A stretch of 64,000 nucleotides of DNA from Candidatus Fukatsuia endosymbiont of Tuberolachnus salignus (GCF_964030845.1 NZ_OZ034983.1:620001-684000); one strand, 5' to 3'. Positions 44,698 through 54,170 are shown, counted from the first letter of the stretch. The notes: a model not told the origin generated them from the sequence alone. Translations and numbers: made by a program.

Positions 44698-45376
44698 ATG
44701 AAATATAAAGCATGTGATGATAGAGATGTGGCGGAATTACCCGTTAAGCCTTTTTATGATGATCTTCAAGTAGATTCGTTAAATATTCACTTTAATCATG
44801 CCGAAATTGAAGAAAGAAAAAGTAATAAGCTTATAGCTATAAAGCAAGTTTTTAATTCACATGCTATTAAAGCCAGTAGGATGATTAATCCTGGATGCGG
44901 AAGCGGCTATGCTTCCAATTTAGCGACATGCTTAAATTTAGACTATTTAGGGATGGATTTTAGCAGTCAATAAATTATGTTAGCTAATGCATTAGTTAAT
45001 GAGAAAGAAAAAATAAAATTTATTACCGACGATTTTTCAAATATTAATCATTATCTGCAATGATGGAGATTTTATATTAATCCAATTTCTATTACAATTT
45101 TTTTTAGATAAAGAATTAGAGGTAATTTTAAAAAAATCAGTGAAAGTTATAAAGGTTATCCTTTTTATACAGGAAGGGGTCTCTGTTCTAGACAATAAAA
45201 TCATTCTACAAAATTTTGATATGCAGCTAGCTCATCCTTATAATACTCAATACAGAACGATACAAAATTTCTTTGAAATTTTTTCAAAATATTTTATTGT
45301 TCTTGAGTATGATTTCATATTACAAAATATGAAAAAGGACAGTAAGTATATGTACTTTGTTTTAAAAAACCTTTAA
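44698..45376 (+). pseudogene. Broken SAM-dependent methyltransferase
   Basis: An N-terminal frame of 91 residues (44698-44973) contains methyltransferase motif I (INPGCGSGYASNLATCLNLDYLGMDFS) and is cut by TAA. The same frame continues (MLANALVNEKEKIKFITDDFSN) to a second stop near 45062, and a different frame then resumes with GDFILIQFLLQFFLDKELE and runs to the end at 45376. At least one nonsense and one frameshift change are needed, so the gene is dead. It may once have N-methylated a substituent, but the substrate is unknown. Confidence 0.75.
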
Positions 45377-45408
45377 ATATACAATAAATCTGGTTTGAGA
45401 GCCTCTTA

Positions 45409-46239
45409 ATGATAGAAAAATCAGTATTACGCCAAGCCCAATTACTTTTATTGGAAGCTTTAAAAGAAATAGATCGAATTTGTGTTAAGCATAATATCGA
45501 TTATTGGTTAGATGGTGGCACCCTTCTGGGTGCTAAAAGAGATGGTAAATTCATACCGTGGGATGATGATGTCGACATTGGTATGACTCGTAAAGATTAT
45601 AATAAGTTTCTGAAAGTGAGCGAGTTAGAAATTGATAAAGAAAAATATTTTTTACAAACTGCATACTCAGATGTGTTTTATTCAAGTATTAATATTCCCT
45701 GTAAATTAAGGATTTTAAAAACAGAAATAATTGAAAAAATTGAAATTGAGCGTTGTTTCTATGATGAACGATCGCAACATGGTTTATATATAGATATATT
45801 TCCATACGATAAGTATTCTGTATCAAATTTCAAAATAAAATATATAGAAAGAATATTATCGTGGTTATTTGTTATAAAGTTATTGTCTAAACGTTCGAAC
45901 AAAAATTTTTTTCGTTCAATTGTGATAAAATTTATTAGTATATTTATATCAAGAAGTTTATTATTAAAATTGGTTAATATCCAATCTGACTTCATGTCAA
46001 AAAAGACGACAAATTACGTGTATGGTGCAGGTATAGAGACACCTTTTAACCCTATTAAGTTAAAAGAAGATCAAATATTCCCTCTTAGTAAAATCATGTT
46101 TGAAAACGAAATGTTCAATTGCCCGAGAGACGTAGATGGATATTTGGAAAGTCAATATGGCCCTGATTATTTTCTTATCCCACCTGAAGAAAAAAGAACG
46201 TCACACCATCATAGTATTAAATTAAGTGATGACTCATAA
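45409..46239 (+). CDS. LicD family phosphocholine/phosphonate transferase, copy 1
   Basis: A 276-residue LicD-family protein that transfers a phosphodiester-linked substituent (phosphocholine from CDP-choline in the founding members) to sugars. Hallmarks: LDGGTLLGAKRDGKFIPWDDDVDIGMTRKDY (residues about 34-64) and the C-terminal YGPDYFLIPP block. Together with copy 2 it supplies the transfer step for the lic and/or phosphonate pathways. GAGAG lies upstream. Complete and AT-rich. Confidence 0.9.
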   Translation: MIEKSVLRQAQLLLLEALKEIDRICVKHNIDYWLDGGTLLGAKRDGKFIPWDDDVDIGMTRKDYNKFLKVSELEIDKEKYFLQTAYSDVFYSSINIPCKLRILKTEIIEKIEIERCFYDERSQHGLYIDIFPYDKYSVSNFKIKYIERILSWLFVIKLLSKRSNKNFFRSIVIKFISIFISRSLLLKLVNIQSDFMSKKTTNYVYGAGIETPFNPIKLKEDQIFPLSKIMFENEMFNCPRDVDGYLESQYGPDYFLIPPEEKRTSHHHSIKLSDDS

Positions 46240-46267
46240 GTGTTAATTTGATAAGTTACTGTCATTT

Positions 46268-46530
46268 TTGAGAAATGATAAAAGTGGCTTGTCGATATTG
46301 TTGTTAGACAGAGCCCGCTCGTAAGCTTGATACAGGTAAAACGGGCGATTCCTCCGCTACTTCTGCAGTCATGTAAAAAAGTTTTTCAGTGTAATTATCA
46401 CTATAACGTGCATAAATTCGACACAAAAAAAAGTCGTTGTAGGGCAATGAACAGTTGGTACGGGATACCAGTGGCCTGTTCTGGGTATCAGCATGAATAC
46501 AGTTATACACACATTAAAAAACTCGCACGG
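46268..46530 (+). pseudogene. IS1-type insA remnant (plus strand)
   Basis: Translation in changing frames gives VACRYCC, TEPARKLDTGKTG, then FQCNYHYNVHKFDTKK and YTHIKKLARG, which follow IS1 InsA (zinc-finger N-terminus, FQL-Y-YNAxK linker, helix-turn-helix). There are several stops and frameshifts and no insB. It lies in the 596-base gap between the two licD genes. Confidence 0.6.
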
Positions 46531-46790
46531 GGTATCCCTGGTCCCCGAGTCATTCATTGCCATCTCGACAATTTTTTCCTTAGTGTTGGTTTTATAAACT
46601 TGATAGAGATAATTGAGCTGGAACTTTTTGTGAGAGTCAAGGCAGTGGTAAAGTGGATTGCCTGCATAACTCTTTCCATGTTTACGAGCCGATTTCGTTT
46701 GTAAGCACAAAATCGACAAGCTACCTCTATCAACGCCATCACTACCTTCTCTTAAAATTAGGAAGATCTACCGCAAATACAGGTCGGAAT
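46531..46790 (-). pseudogene. IS1-type insA remnant (minus strand)
   Basis: Read on the minus strand: MALIEVACRFC, then after a frameshift KHGKSYAGNPLYHC, HKKFQLNYLYQVYKTNTKEKIVEMAMNDSGTRDT, typical InsA sequence. It faces the plus-strand remnant, so two IS1-type copies met here in inverted orientation and decayed. Confidence 0.65.
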
Positions 46791-46835
46791 CATGACAAAA
46801 ATATTTATACAACAGCTTATAAAAGGTATCAAGGT

Positions 46836-47672
46836 ATGAATAATACCAATAAAATATTAAGACAAGCACAGCTAAAAATGATTGATGCTTTAAAAGAAAT
46901 AAATAGAATTTGTATTGCGAATAATATTAATTATTGGTTAGATAGTGGCACCTTACTGGGTGCTCAAAGAGATGGCAGGTTTATATCTTGGGATGATGAT
47001 ATTGATATTGGTATGACAAGAAAGGATTACAATCGCTTTATTCAAATTTGTGATAAGCAACTTAATAAAGAAAAATATTTCTTGCAAACTGCAGAGTCGG
47101 ATCCTTATTATATAAATATTAATGTTCCGTGCAAACTTAGAATATTAAACACAAAAATAATTGAAAAATTTGAAGTTAAGTATCAATGCTATGATGCACG
47201 TTCATCACATGGATTATTTATAGACATATTTCCTTTTGATAAGTACTCTAAACATTATTTCATCAGAAAATATATAGAAAGAATATTGTCGATATTCTTT
47301 TCTATAAAAGTGATATCATATTTTTCTACTTTTACTGAGGTTAAAGGTATTAAAAAATTATTTCCTTTGATAAAACCTCTTGGAAAACTTATATCGAAAG
47401 ATTTTCTTATATCGACTACAAAAAAAATAAGCCGCAACATGAGCTTAAGAACAAAAGATTATGTTTATGGTCCGGGTATAGAGATGGGCCTTGGTAAAAT
47501 TATATTTAGTGATAATGAGATATTTCCTCTTAGAGAGATTAAGTTCGAAGATACGATATTTAAATGCCCAAATAATGTCCATAGCTATCTGACTAAATAC
47601 TATGGTGATGATTATATGGAATTACCTCCTGAAAATAAGCGTGTATGGCATTTTGAAAGCATTGAATTATAA
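46836..47672 (+). CDS. LicD family phosphocholine/phosphonate transferase, copy 2
   Basis: 278 residues from ATG 46836 (MNNTNKILRQAQLKMIDALKEINRICIANN). The open frame extends back to 46653 through IS1 debris, which I exclude. It carries LDSGTLLGAQRDGRFISWDDDIDIGMTRKDY and YGDDYMELPP. It is clearly related to copy 1 (very similar N-terminal third and overall layout), suggesting duplication or serial acquisition with different acceptor specificity. AAAGG lies about nine bases upstream. Confidence 0.9.
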   Translation: MNNTNKILRQAQLKMIDALKEINRICIANNINYWLDSGTLLGAQRDGRFISWDDDIDIGMTRKDYNRFIQICDKQLNKEKYFLQTAESDPYYININVPCKLRILNTKIIEKFEVKYQCYDARSSHGLFIDIFPFDKYSKHYFIRKYIERILSIFFSIKVISYFSTFTEVKGIKKLFPLIKPLGKLISKDFLISTTKKISRNMSLRTKDYVYGPGIEMGLGKIIFSDNEIFPLREIKFEDTIFKCPNNVHSYLTKYYGDDYMELPPENKRVWHFESIEL

Positions 47673-47689
47673 CAGTTAACCGTAGGATA

Positions 47690-47850
47690 AAGAATTTAAA
47701 CAGAAATTCTAGTGTGATTGCCCCTAGTATTACTATATTATCGCTATAACGAGTATAAACCAGGAATACAGAAATAAAAGAAAAGATCGTTGAAATGGCA
47801 ATGAACGGTCCCAGGGTACGAAATAACCCTTGTGAGGCATGACCCTATTT
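47690..47850 (+). pseudogene. IS1-type insA remnant (plus strand)
   Basis: Frames read YYRYNEYKPG then KEKIVEMAMNGPRVRNNP, the central part of InsA. It follows licD copy 2 directly, so that licD is bounded by IS1 debris on both sides. Confidence 0.6.
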
Positions 47851-47899
47851 TTATATTCGTTTCTTGCCTTATCTCTTTTTCTGGAAATGAATTGTTTAT

Positions 47900-49003
47900 A
47901 TGGAAAAAAAATACTTATTTATAAGCTGTGTGATATTTTATTATCTTTCTGTTCTAGCATCATCTACTTATCTTAATGTAGATAAAGAAATTTATTTCTT
48001 CATACGAATTTTTATTTTTATAAATTTTATCATAATTGTTTTTTTGTCTGGGTGTAATGTTTTAATTTCTAGTTTTATAATGCTGCCTTTTTTAATATTT
48101 TTTTCAATGATAAGCAAAAATACATATTTCATCCATTTTTACGTACTATTTATTTTCTGTCTGATTTTTATATTTCATCATGAAAAATTGACATTAAAAA
48201 ATTGTTTTATTCCTATATGGCTAGGTAGCTTGCTTGGATTATTTACTTTACTAGGTTTATATTTTACAGGATTTAGCGATAATGTCGTTTATGCTTTTGC
48301 AGGTGTTAAAAAAAATTCTCTTGGATTCTCTAATCCAAACACTATAGGGTTGATAGCCGCTGGAATAGTTATCATTGGTTACTATATAAATAGAAAAATA
48401 GCATTTTTATCATTACTATTATTTTTTTGTATTTATTTACAAGTTTTTTCACGTACTTCACTAATACTAATTAGTATATTTTATTTCTACCAATTCGTAT
48501 TTAAAAAACTGTCCGATAAATTTATAAGAATAGGGATTATGTTAATTATTTTTTTATCATTTTTATTAATATCTATATTAGTCACAGATAATGGTTTTTA
48601 TTTTTCATTGTTACTTGATTTTCCAGTTTTTATAAAGTTAGATGAAGTATTGAGTTCTAGATTAAGTTTCGCATGCGAGTATATTTTAGGGAAGAATTTA
48701 CTTTTTCCATCAATTAGTCAAACGAACCAAGACTTCTCGTGGGCTAATTTAGTTACCATGTTAGGTGGTTTATTTTTATACCTTATACTAGCATTGCAGT
48801 TTGCTTTAATGTTTAGAGTGGAAAGAAAGTTTTTAAGTTTTTATTTTCTCTGCTTATTATTAACATTCTCATCACTTTTTGCTGAAAATATCGTTTATTC
48901 TTATTTTCCTCTAGGGCTTTTTTCAGCTTTTCCTTACGCTTTAATGTTCTATTACTTTAGTAAAGATTTATCAAAATTTATAATAAATAAAGCAGTTCAG
49001 TAG
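47900..49003 (+). CDS. wzy: O-antigen polymerase Wzy
   Basis: A 367-residue protein with ten or more transmembrane segments and a large periplasmic loop (about residues 115-150), no enzymatic motif, as usual for Wzy. The GVKKNSLGFSNPNTIGLIAAG block (about 134-155) and the late RVERKFLSFYFLCLLL to SLFAEN region resemble EpsG/Wzy-type polymerases. It links O units that the flippase exports; Wzz at the end of the locus controls chain length. Strongly AT-rich. Confidence 0.8.
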   Translation: MEKKYLFISCVIFYYLSVLASSTYLNVDKEIYFFIRIFIFINFIIIVFLSGCNVLISSFIMLPFLIFFSMISKNTYFIHFYVLFIFCLIFIFHHEKLTLKNCFIPIWLGSLLGLFTLLGLYFTGFSDNVVYAFAGVKKNSLGFSNPNTIGLIAAGIVIIGYYINRKIAFLSLLLFFCIYLQVFSRTSLILISIFYFYQFVFKKLSDKFIRIGIMLIIFLSFLLISILVTDNGFYFSLLLDFPVFIKLDEVLSSRLSFACEYILGKNLLFPSISQTNQDFSWANLVTMLGGLFLYLILALQFALMFRVERKFLSFYFLCLLLTFSSLFAENIVYSYFPLGLFSAFPYALMFYYFSKDLSKFIINKAVQ

Positions 49004-49156
49004 AACTGGTCTAATAATATTATAACCTAATCTATAGAGATTAATCATAGTTGATTATACTTTTGATCATTCGTCTGTAGCATTTTTTTAGTTTAACCTT
49101 TCACTATTAAGTAAATATCATGATTTTTATATCAATTTTAAGAAGCTTCGTAATAA

Positions 49157-50170
49157 ATGAAGATAAAATATAGCATCATAATGCCTTGTCATAATACTTC
49201 AGATTTTATTGATAAGACACTGAAAAAAATATCATTTCTCTTATTATCTAGGAATGATGTTGAAATAATTTTTGTAGATGACGGTTCTACTGATGATACA
49301 TATAAAAAATTGTCATCTTTTTCATTTGAAAAAATGTTAATAGTTCGTAAAAAAAATGGGGGAGTTTCATCAGCACGTAATCAGGGAATTTTACATGCTA
49401 CTGGTGACTATATTTTATTTTTAGATGCAGATGATTTTTATTCTTATAACATTTTTGAGAAACTAGATGCTGTCACTTCAACCATAGATTTAATTTTTTT
49501 TGGATACAATACAGTCAATCTAAATGATAACATAATAAGGAATTATGCATTGAGTGATTCTGATAATATTAATACTTTATTTAGTAAAAATGATTCAGAA
49601 TTACTTCTATCAAATTTTTTTCTTAAAAAAATTTATTTTCATATTTGTGCAGTAGCTATTAGAAGAAAATTTATTCAAGCTAATAATATTTTTTTTGATG
49701 AATTAGTTTATTATGGTGAGGATATTGACTTTATAATTCGTGCAATATCACTCACTAATAATATATTTTATATTAAGGATATCTTATTCCATTATGTAAA
49801 CCGACCTAATTCAACAGTAAAGGAACCGGTGAGCATGTCACAGTTAACAAGAATTGATTCATCCGAAAAATTGTATTTGTATTTTTCTACTAATAATTAT
49901 TCAATGGATTTAGTTAAAAAATTTAACTTTTATCATCTCACTCTACATATTCATTTAATATTAGGAATTTTCAGAAAAGGATTGAAAACAGATGGTACAG
50001 ATGATGTTTACGATCAAATTAGTAAAATAACTCTTCTTTTAAAAAGGAAGATAAAATTTCCATATACTATTTTAGGTTTGAAATGTTATATTTTTTATAA
50101 AATCTTATGCCTGATCCCTGCTAATAGGTATAAAAATTTTATCTTGTTTTCTCAGCGCTATTTGAAATAA
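49157..50170 (+). CDS. Family 2 glycosyltransferase
   Basis: 337 residues. GT-A fold: YSIIMPCHNTSDFIDKTL at the start, FVDDGSTDDTY (about 40), GGVSSARNQGILHATGDYILFLDADDFY with the DxD (about 77-97), and YGEDIDFIIRA with the catalytic Asp near 188. The C-terminal 100 residues are variable. It probably adds a sugar of the O unit; the donor cannot be told from sequence. Confidence 0.88.
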   Translation: MKIKYSIIMPCHNTSDFIDKTLKKISFLLLSRNDVEIIFVDDGSTDDTYKKLSSFSFEKMLIVRKKNGGVSSARNQGILHATGDYILFLDADDFYSYNIFEKLDAVTSTIDLIFFGYNTVNLNDNIIRNYALSDSDNINTLFSKNDSELLLSNFFLKKIYFHICAVAIRRKFIQANNIFFDELVYYGEDIDFIIRAISLTNNIFYIKDILFHYVNRPNSTVKEPVSMSQLTRIDSSEKLYLYFSTNNYSMDLVKKFNFYHLTLHIHLILGIFRKGLKTDGTDDVYDQISKITLLLKRKIKFPYTILGLKCYIFYKILCLIPANRYKNFILFSQRYLK

Positions 50171-50176
50171 TTGAAA

Positions 50177-50266
50177 ATGAGAATTTTACGAGAGGCTCAA
50201 ATGCTTCTGTTTGAAGAATTGAAAGAGCTAGAAAGAATTTGTATCAAACATAATATACTTTATTAG
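50177..50266 (+). pseudogene. licD N-terminal fragment
   Basis: ATG 50177 starts a 29-codon frame, MRILREAQMLLFEELKELER followed by ICIKHNILY, that matches the first 30 residues of both complete LicD proteins and then stops at TAG. The catalytic part is missing. It is the relic of a third licD copy. The remaining 156 bases to the next gene carry nothing I recognise. Confidence 0.75.
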
Positions 50267-50431
50267 TAGTGTAAGGTACTCTGGTTTGACTCTATCTTAC
50301 CGTGATAATTTGACATTTCGGTACTACTCTCATCAGCTTCCTTTCAAATTTTATCTTTTAGCACTTTTTATTGAAATACGAAACTGGTGTAAAATAGATC
50401 GACCCAATGTCTCATATAAAAAGTGAGTTTA

Positions 50432-51418
50432 ATGAATAATACAAAAGACATCACTGTGTCCGTGGTAGCCGGAGCATCGGGCTTTATTGGTTCTCATTTA
50501 TGTAACCAGCTGCTGAATGAAAGAAAAATTGTCGTTGCTATTGACAATTTTTCCAGAGGCCAAAAGAGCTATCTGGAAAGCTATTTTAATGACAGTCATT
50601 TTAAGCTGTTATGCGGTGACTTATCTAAGCGTGATGACACCATGTGCGCCTTTGAAGAAGCGGCGAAACAGGGAACTATCTCGGAAGTCTGGCACCTGGC
50701 TGCAAATTCCGATATTCCCGCCGGAGTAGCTGATGCAGACGTCGATCTTAAAGATACCTTCCTCACAACCGTTGAGATATTAAGAGCGATAAAATTATAT
50801 CATGTGAAGGAGATCTACTTTGCCTCCAGCTCGGCCATATACGGTGATCTTGGCAATGTAGAATTGCATGAAAACATTGGGCCTCTGCTGCCTATTTCTA
50901 ACTATGGCGCAATGAAACTGGCGTCAGAGGCATTGATCAGTGCATCTTGTGAAAGTGATCTTAACAAAGCATGCATTTTCAGATTTCCCAATGTTGTTGG
51001 GGCTCCCGCTACCCATGGAGTCATCTATGATTTTATTAATAAATTAATCGCGAGTCCTGAATGTTTAGAGGTACTTGGCAACGGAACCCAGCAGAAAGCT
51101 TACCTACATGTTTCAGATCTTATCTCTGCCATGCTCGTAGTCAGAGCAAAACAGGATGCACCAAAACGAGACGTGATTAATATTGGGCCAATTGATAAAG
51201 GTGTTACCGTGCAATGGATCGCTGAACAGGTGATTGCCCGTATTAATCCTCTGGCTCAAATTAAATATGGTAAAGGCAATAAAGGCTGGATTGGAGACGT
51301 GCCCAAATTTCATTATTCAACCGAAAAGCTGCAAAGCTATGGTTGGAAGCCGCAGTTGGGATCTTCTGAGGCGGTTCGACGTGCCATTGATGAAATAGCT
51401 AGCCAGCTAGGTCAATAA
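50432..51418 (+). CDS. NAD-dependent sugar epimerase/dehydratase (SDR)
   Basis: 328 residues from ATG 50432 (an in-frame GTG lies at 50423). Extended SDR: Rossmann motif GASGFIGSHLCNQLL, the AANSD turn, and the catalytic SSS-AIYGD / YGAMK (Tyr-x3-Lys). Close relatives act on nucleotide-linked sugars (GalE, WbmF and GDP-heptose-modifying enzymes). Since it precedes the heptose genes, a role in converting GDP-mannoheptose is possible but not shown. Confidence 0.85.
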   Translation: MNNTKDITVSVVAGASGFIGSHLCNQLLNERKIVVAIDNFSRGQKSYLESYFNDSHFKLLCGDLSKRDDTMCAFEEAAKQGTISEVWHLAANSDIPAGVADADVDLKDTFLTTVEILRAIKLYHVKEIYFASSSAIYGDLGNVELHENIGPLLPISNYGAMKLASEALISASCESDLNKACIFRFPNVVGAPATHGVIYDFINKLIASPECLEVLGNGTQQKAYLHVSDLISAMLVVRAKQDAPKRDVINIGPIDKGVTVQWIAEQVIARINPLAQIKYGKGNKGWIGDVPKFHYSTEKLQSYGWKPQLGSSEAVRRAIDEIASQLGQ

Positions 51419-51446
51419 ACATGAGTCAGTAACAAGAGTAAATTCT

Positions 51447-52247
51447 ATGAAACCTAGGGTTTCAATCATTATTCCAACCTTCAACGAGCCGCTTGCTACG
51501 TTAGAGCGCAGTTTAAAGAGTATTTTTGAACAAAGCTTTATAGATTTTGAATGCATTGTTATCGATGAGAGCACTGATTCGGATCGCGCTGATTTTTGCA
51601 AACAACTCTGTTCACAGGATAGTCGCTTTATCTACGTTAATCCTCAAAAAAGGATTGGATTAGCAGCTAGTCTGAATCTAGCCCTTCAAATGGCTCGCGC
51701 CGATTGGGTTGCCAGGTTTGATTCCGATGATATTTGCATGCCAGATAGAATTGCTCAACAGGTTGAATTTTTATCTAAAAATAAAGACGTTGATGTATTA
51801 GGCGGTGCTATTGAAATCGTTGATGACTCGCTAAACAGAGTGGGGTTTAAATTCTATCCTGAGGCTCACAATGAAATAATCAGGAAAAGCCATTTTATAA
51901 ATCCACTCGCACACCCAACAGTTATGTTCAGGAGAAACACAGTATTGGATTCCGGCGGGTACGATCCTCGCTTTAAGTATGGCGAAGATTTAGAATTATG
52001 GCTTCGACTCATCAATAAGAATGCTAAATTTGCCAATCTTGACAAGATACTCATCCAATATAGGCAGTCAACACTCAGTCGACCCGATATCAATTGGCGC
52101 TTTAATTTCAAGGCAAGGATTAAGAATTTTAGACCACATGACCTCATTCGCCGTGTTTCAGGAATAGCCATTATTGGCTGCTGGGCTTTTCTGCCAAGAA
52201 AAATACAAGAATCCATTTACAAGGTGCTTATACTGCGTCGTAAATAA
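51447..52247 (+). CDS. Family 2 glycosyltransferase
   Basis: 266 residues. VSIIIPTFNEPLATLERSLKSIFEQ, VIDESTDSD, GLAASLNLALQMARADWVARFDSDDICMPDRI (DxD about residues 90-100) and KYGEDLELWLRL are typical GT-A family 2 motifs. A basic and hydrophobic C-terminus (IGCWAFLPRKIQESIYKVLILRRK) may associate with the membrane. It is placed 28 bases after the SDR gene. Confidence 0.88.
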   Translation: MKPRVSIIIPTFNEPLATLERSLKSIFEQSFIDFECIVIDESTDSDRADFCKQLCSQDSRFIYVNPQKRIGLAASLNLALQMARADWVARFDSDDICMPDRIAQQVEFLSKNKDVDVLGGAIEIVDDSLNRVGFKFYPEAHNEIIRKSHFINPLAHPTVMFRRNTVLDSGGYDPRFKYGEDLELWLRLINKNAKFANLDKILIQYRQSTLSRPDINWRFNFKARIKNFRPHDLIRRVSGIAIIGCWAFLPRKIQESIYKVLILRRK

Positions 52248-52263
52248 TTTTTTGAGGAATTTC

Positions 52264-54168
52264 ATGAGAAATCAGGTCGCAATATTGGCGGGAGGGTTGG
52301 GCACCAGACTAAAGTCGACGATTGGCAATTTGCCTAAGCCTATGGCTCCAATATTGGGCAAGCCCATACTTGAGCATCAAATTGAGTTGTGTAAAAAGCA
52401 CGGTTTCGACCGAATTGCGTTACTTGTTCACTATCAATCAGAAGCGATACGATCTTACTTTCGTGATGGAGCTGCGTGGGATGTTGAACTCACTTATGTT
52501 GAGGAGGTCAGTGCACGTGGCACCGCTGGTGCACTGCGAGATGCCCTTGCTGTATTAGAAGATAAATTTTTAGTCCTCTATGCTGATATCTATGCTGATA
52601 TCGATTTAAGGCGTTTATGGCAGATGGCTACCCGCTCCGATGCTGCAGGAACTCTCTTAATACACCCCAATGATCATCCGCAGGATTCTGATTTGGTTCA
52701 ACTCGATGGAGCGGGTTACGTAATCGCTATAAGGACCTACCCTCACCCTGAAGGCGTCTATTATCCGAATATTGTCAACGCCGCGCTTTACGTACTGCAA
52801 AAAAAACACCTGATGAACCTGATTCCAGATCAAGGTAAATACGATTTGGTCAAAGATACCTTTAAATCGATGCTTGCATCAGGGCATAAGTTTAAAGCCT
52901 ATATCACACCTGAATACATCAAAGATATGGGTACACCATCTCGGTTGAACAAAGTAGAGAGAGACCTGATTTTAGGTTTACCAGAGCGCTTATCTGTTCG
53001 TCAACAACGTGTTGCGGTTTTTCTTGATAGGGATGGTACATTAAATAAAGAGGTAAATTATTTGTCTTGTGCAGGCCAGCTTGAGCTGTTGCCTGGTGCT
53101 GGCGAAGCGATCCATCAACTCAACCGTGCCGGACGTTTAGCGATTTGCGTGACTAATCAACCCGTCCTTGCCAGAGGCAATGCAACTTGGGAAGACATGC
53201 GTCAGATTCATGCTCGTCTTGACCACTTACTTGGACAAGAGCACGCATATTTGGATCGTCTGTACCTGTGTCCACACCATCCAGCCTCAGGTTTTCCTGG
53301 CGAGACCCCAGCACTTAAAAAGGTATGTGACTGCCGAAAACCTCAGTCTGGCCTCATTGACAGGGCAGTTCGAGAATTGGACATTGATCGTCGGCGCTCA
53401 TGGATGATAGGTGATACCACAAGCGATATATTGGCGGGTCAGCGTGCTGGCGTATGTACAATATTACTGCGCACTGGCTATGCCGGCCTCGATAATAAGT
53501 ATCAAGCTATTCCTGACTATATCTGTGATGATATCTTGTCCGCTGTAGACTGGATTTTGTCCGGGCATGCTCGCCTGGTTGGAAAACTCATGCCCGTTGC
53601 TATCGAGATGCAAGATACTCGTATGATCCTTATTGGTGGAGCCTCGCGTTCCGGTAAAACCATGGCTGCTCAAGTGCTCAAAGAGTTAGTTGAAGCCATG
53701 GGACGAGTTGTCCATATTCTTCCATTAGACGCATGGCTTAAAGCGAAAGAGCAGCGCATAGAAGGCTGTGGCGTCATGTCACGTTACGACATGGATCAAC
53801 TGGTTCCTCTTTTAGAGTCATTACGGAATAGTAAAGAACGGATCACTTTACATGTCTCTCAGTGGAATCGAAGAAAAAGCGAGCTGATTTCTACGCGTCG
53901 ACTTTCAATTGGGCCGAATGATTTTCTAATATGTGAAGGCGTACCCGCGTTGCTGCATCCTACGCTAAGGGAAATGACTCCACATAGGCTACACCTAGAT
54001 GTTCCACAACAAGTTCGACACCAGCGGATGTGCTTCGAATATGCATGGCGTGGTTTTGATGCTTGCGAGGTTGCTAAGTGCATAGGATCTCGAGAGCAAG
54101 ACGAAGTTGCCGATGTTCTTGCAGCTGCACAGTACGCCAGCTATAAAATAACCCTATCGGGGCGATAA
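52264..54168 (+). CDS. hddC: Three-domain heptose protein: nucleotidyltransferase, GmhB-like phosphatase, P-loop kinase
   Basis: 634 residues from ATG 52264 (GAGGA upstream; the frame extends to 52174 without homology). Residues 1-230 are an HddC-type nucleotidyltransferase (ILAGGLGTRLKSTIGNLPKPMAPI; LYADIYADID). Residues about 245-430 are a GmhB/HisB-N HAD phosphatase (FLDRDGTLNKEVNYL; CVTNQPV; zinc-binding CPHHPAS...CDCRKP; MIGDTTSDI). Residues about 455-634 have a P-loop (GGASRSGKT) and a kinase-like fold of unknown substrate. It combines phosphatase and guanylyltransferase steps of GDP-heptose synthesis. It is followed after two bases by hddA. Confidence 0.88.
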   Translation: MRNQVAILAGGLGTRLKSTIGNLPKPMAPILGKPILEHQIELCKKHGFDRIALLVHYQSEAIRSYFRDGAAWDVELTYVEEVSARGTAGALRDALAVLEDKFLVLYADIYADIDLRRLWQMATRSDAAGTLLIHPNDHPQDSDLVQLDGAGYVIAIRTYPHPEGVYYPNIVNAALYVLQKKHLMNLIPDQGKYDLVKDTFKSMLASGHKFKAYITPEYIKDMGTPSRLNKVERDLILGLPERLSVRQQRVAVFLDRDGTLNKEVNYLSCAGQLELLPGAGEAIHQLNRAGRLAICVTNQPVLARGNATWEDMRQIHARLDHLLGQEHAYLDRLYLCPHHPASGFPGETPALKKVCDCRKPQSGLIDRAVRELDIDRRRSWMIGDTTSDILAGQRAGVCTILLRTGYAGLDNKYQAIPDYICDDILSAVDWILSGHARLVGKLMPVAIEMQDTRMILIGGASRSGKTMAAQVLKELVEAMGRVVHILPLDAWLKAKEQRIEGCGVMSRYDMDQLVPLLESLRNSKERITLHVSQWNRRKSELISTRRLSIGPNDFLICEGVPALLHPTLREMTPHRLHLDVPQQVRHQRMCFEYAWRGFDACEVAKCIGSREQDEVADVLAAAQYASYKITLSGR

Positions 54169-54170
54169 AT

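Noticed and set aside
46653..46835. 61-residue N-terminal extension of LicD copy 2
   Set aside because: Translates IS1 debris in the opposite orientation; LicD homology begins at 46836.
47900..49003. Reading the polymerase as a WaaL-type O-antigen ligase
   Set aside because: Wzy and WaaL look alike by topology, but the position in a Wzx/Wzy/Wzz locus favours polymerase; not excluded by sequence alone.
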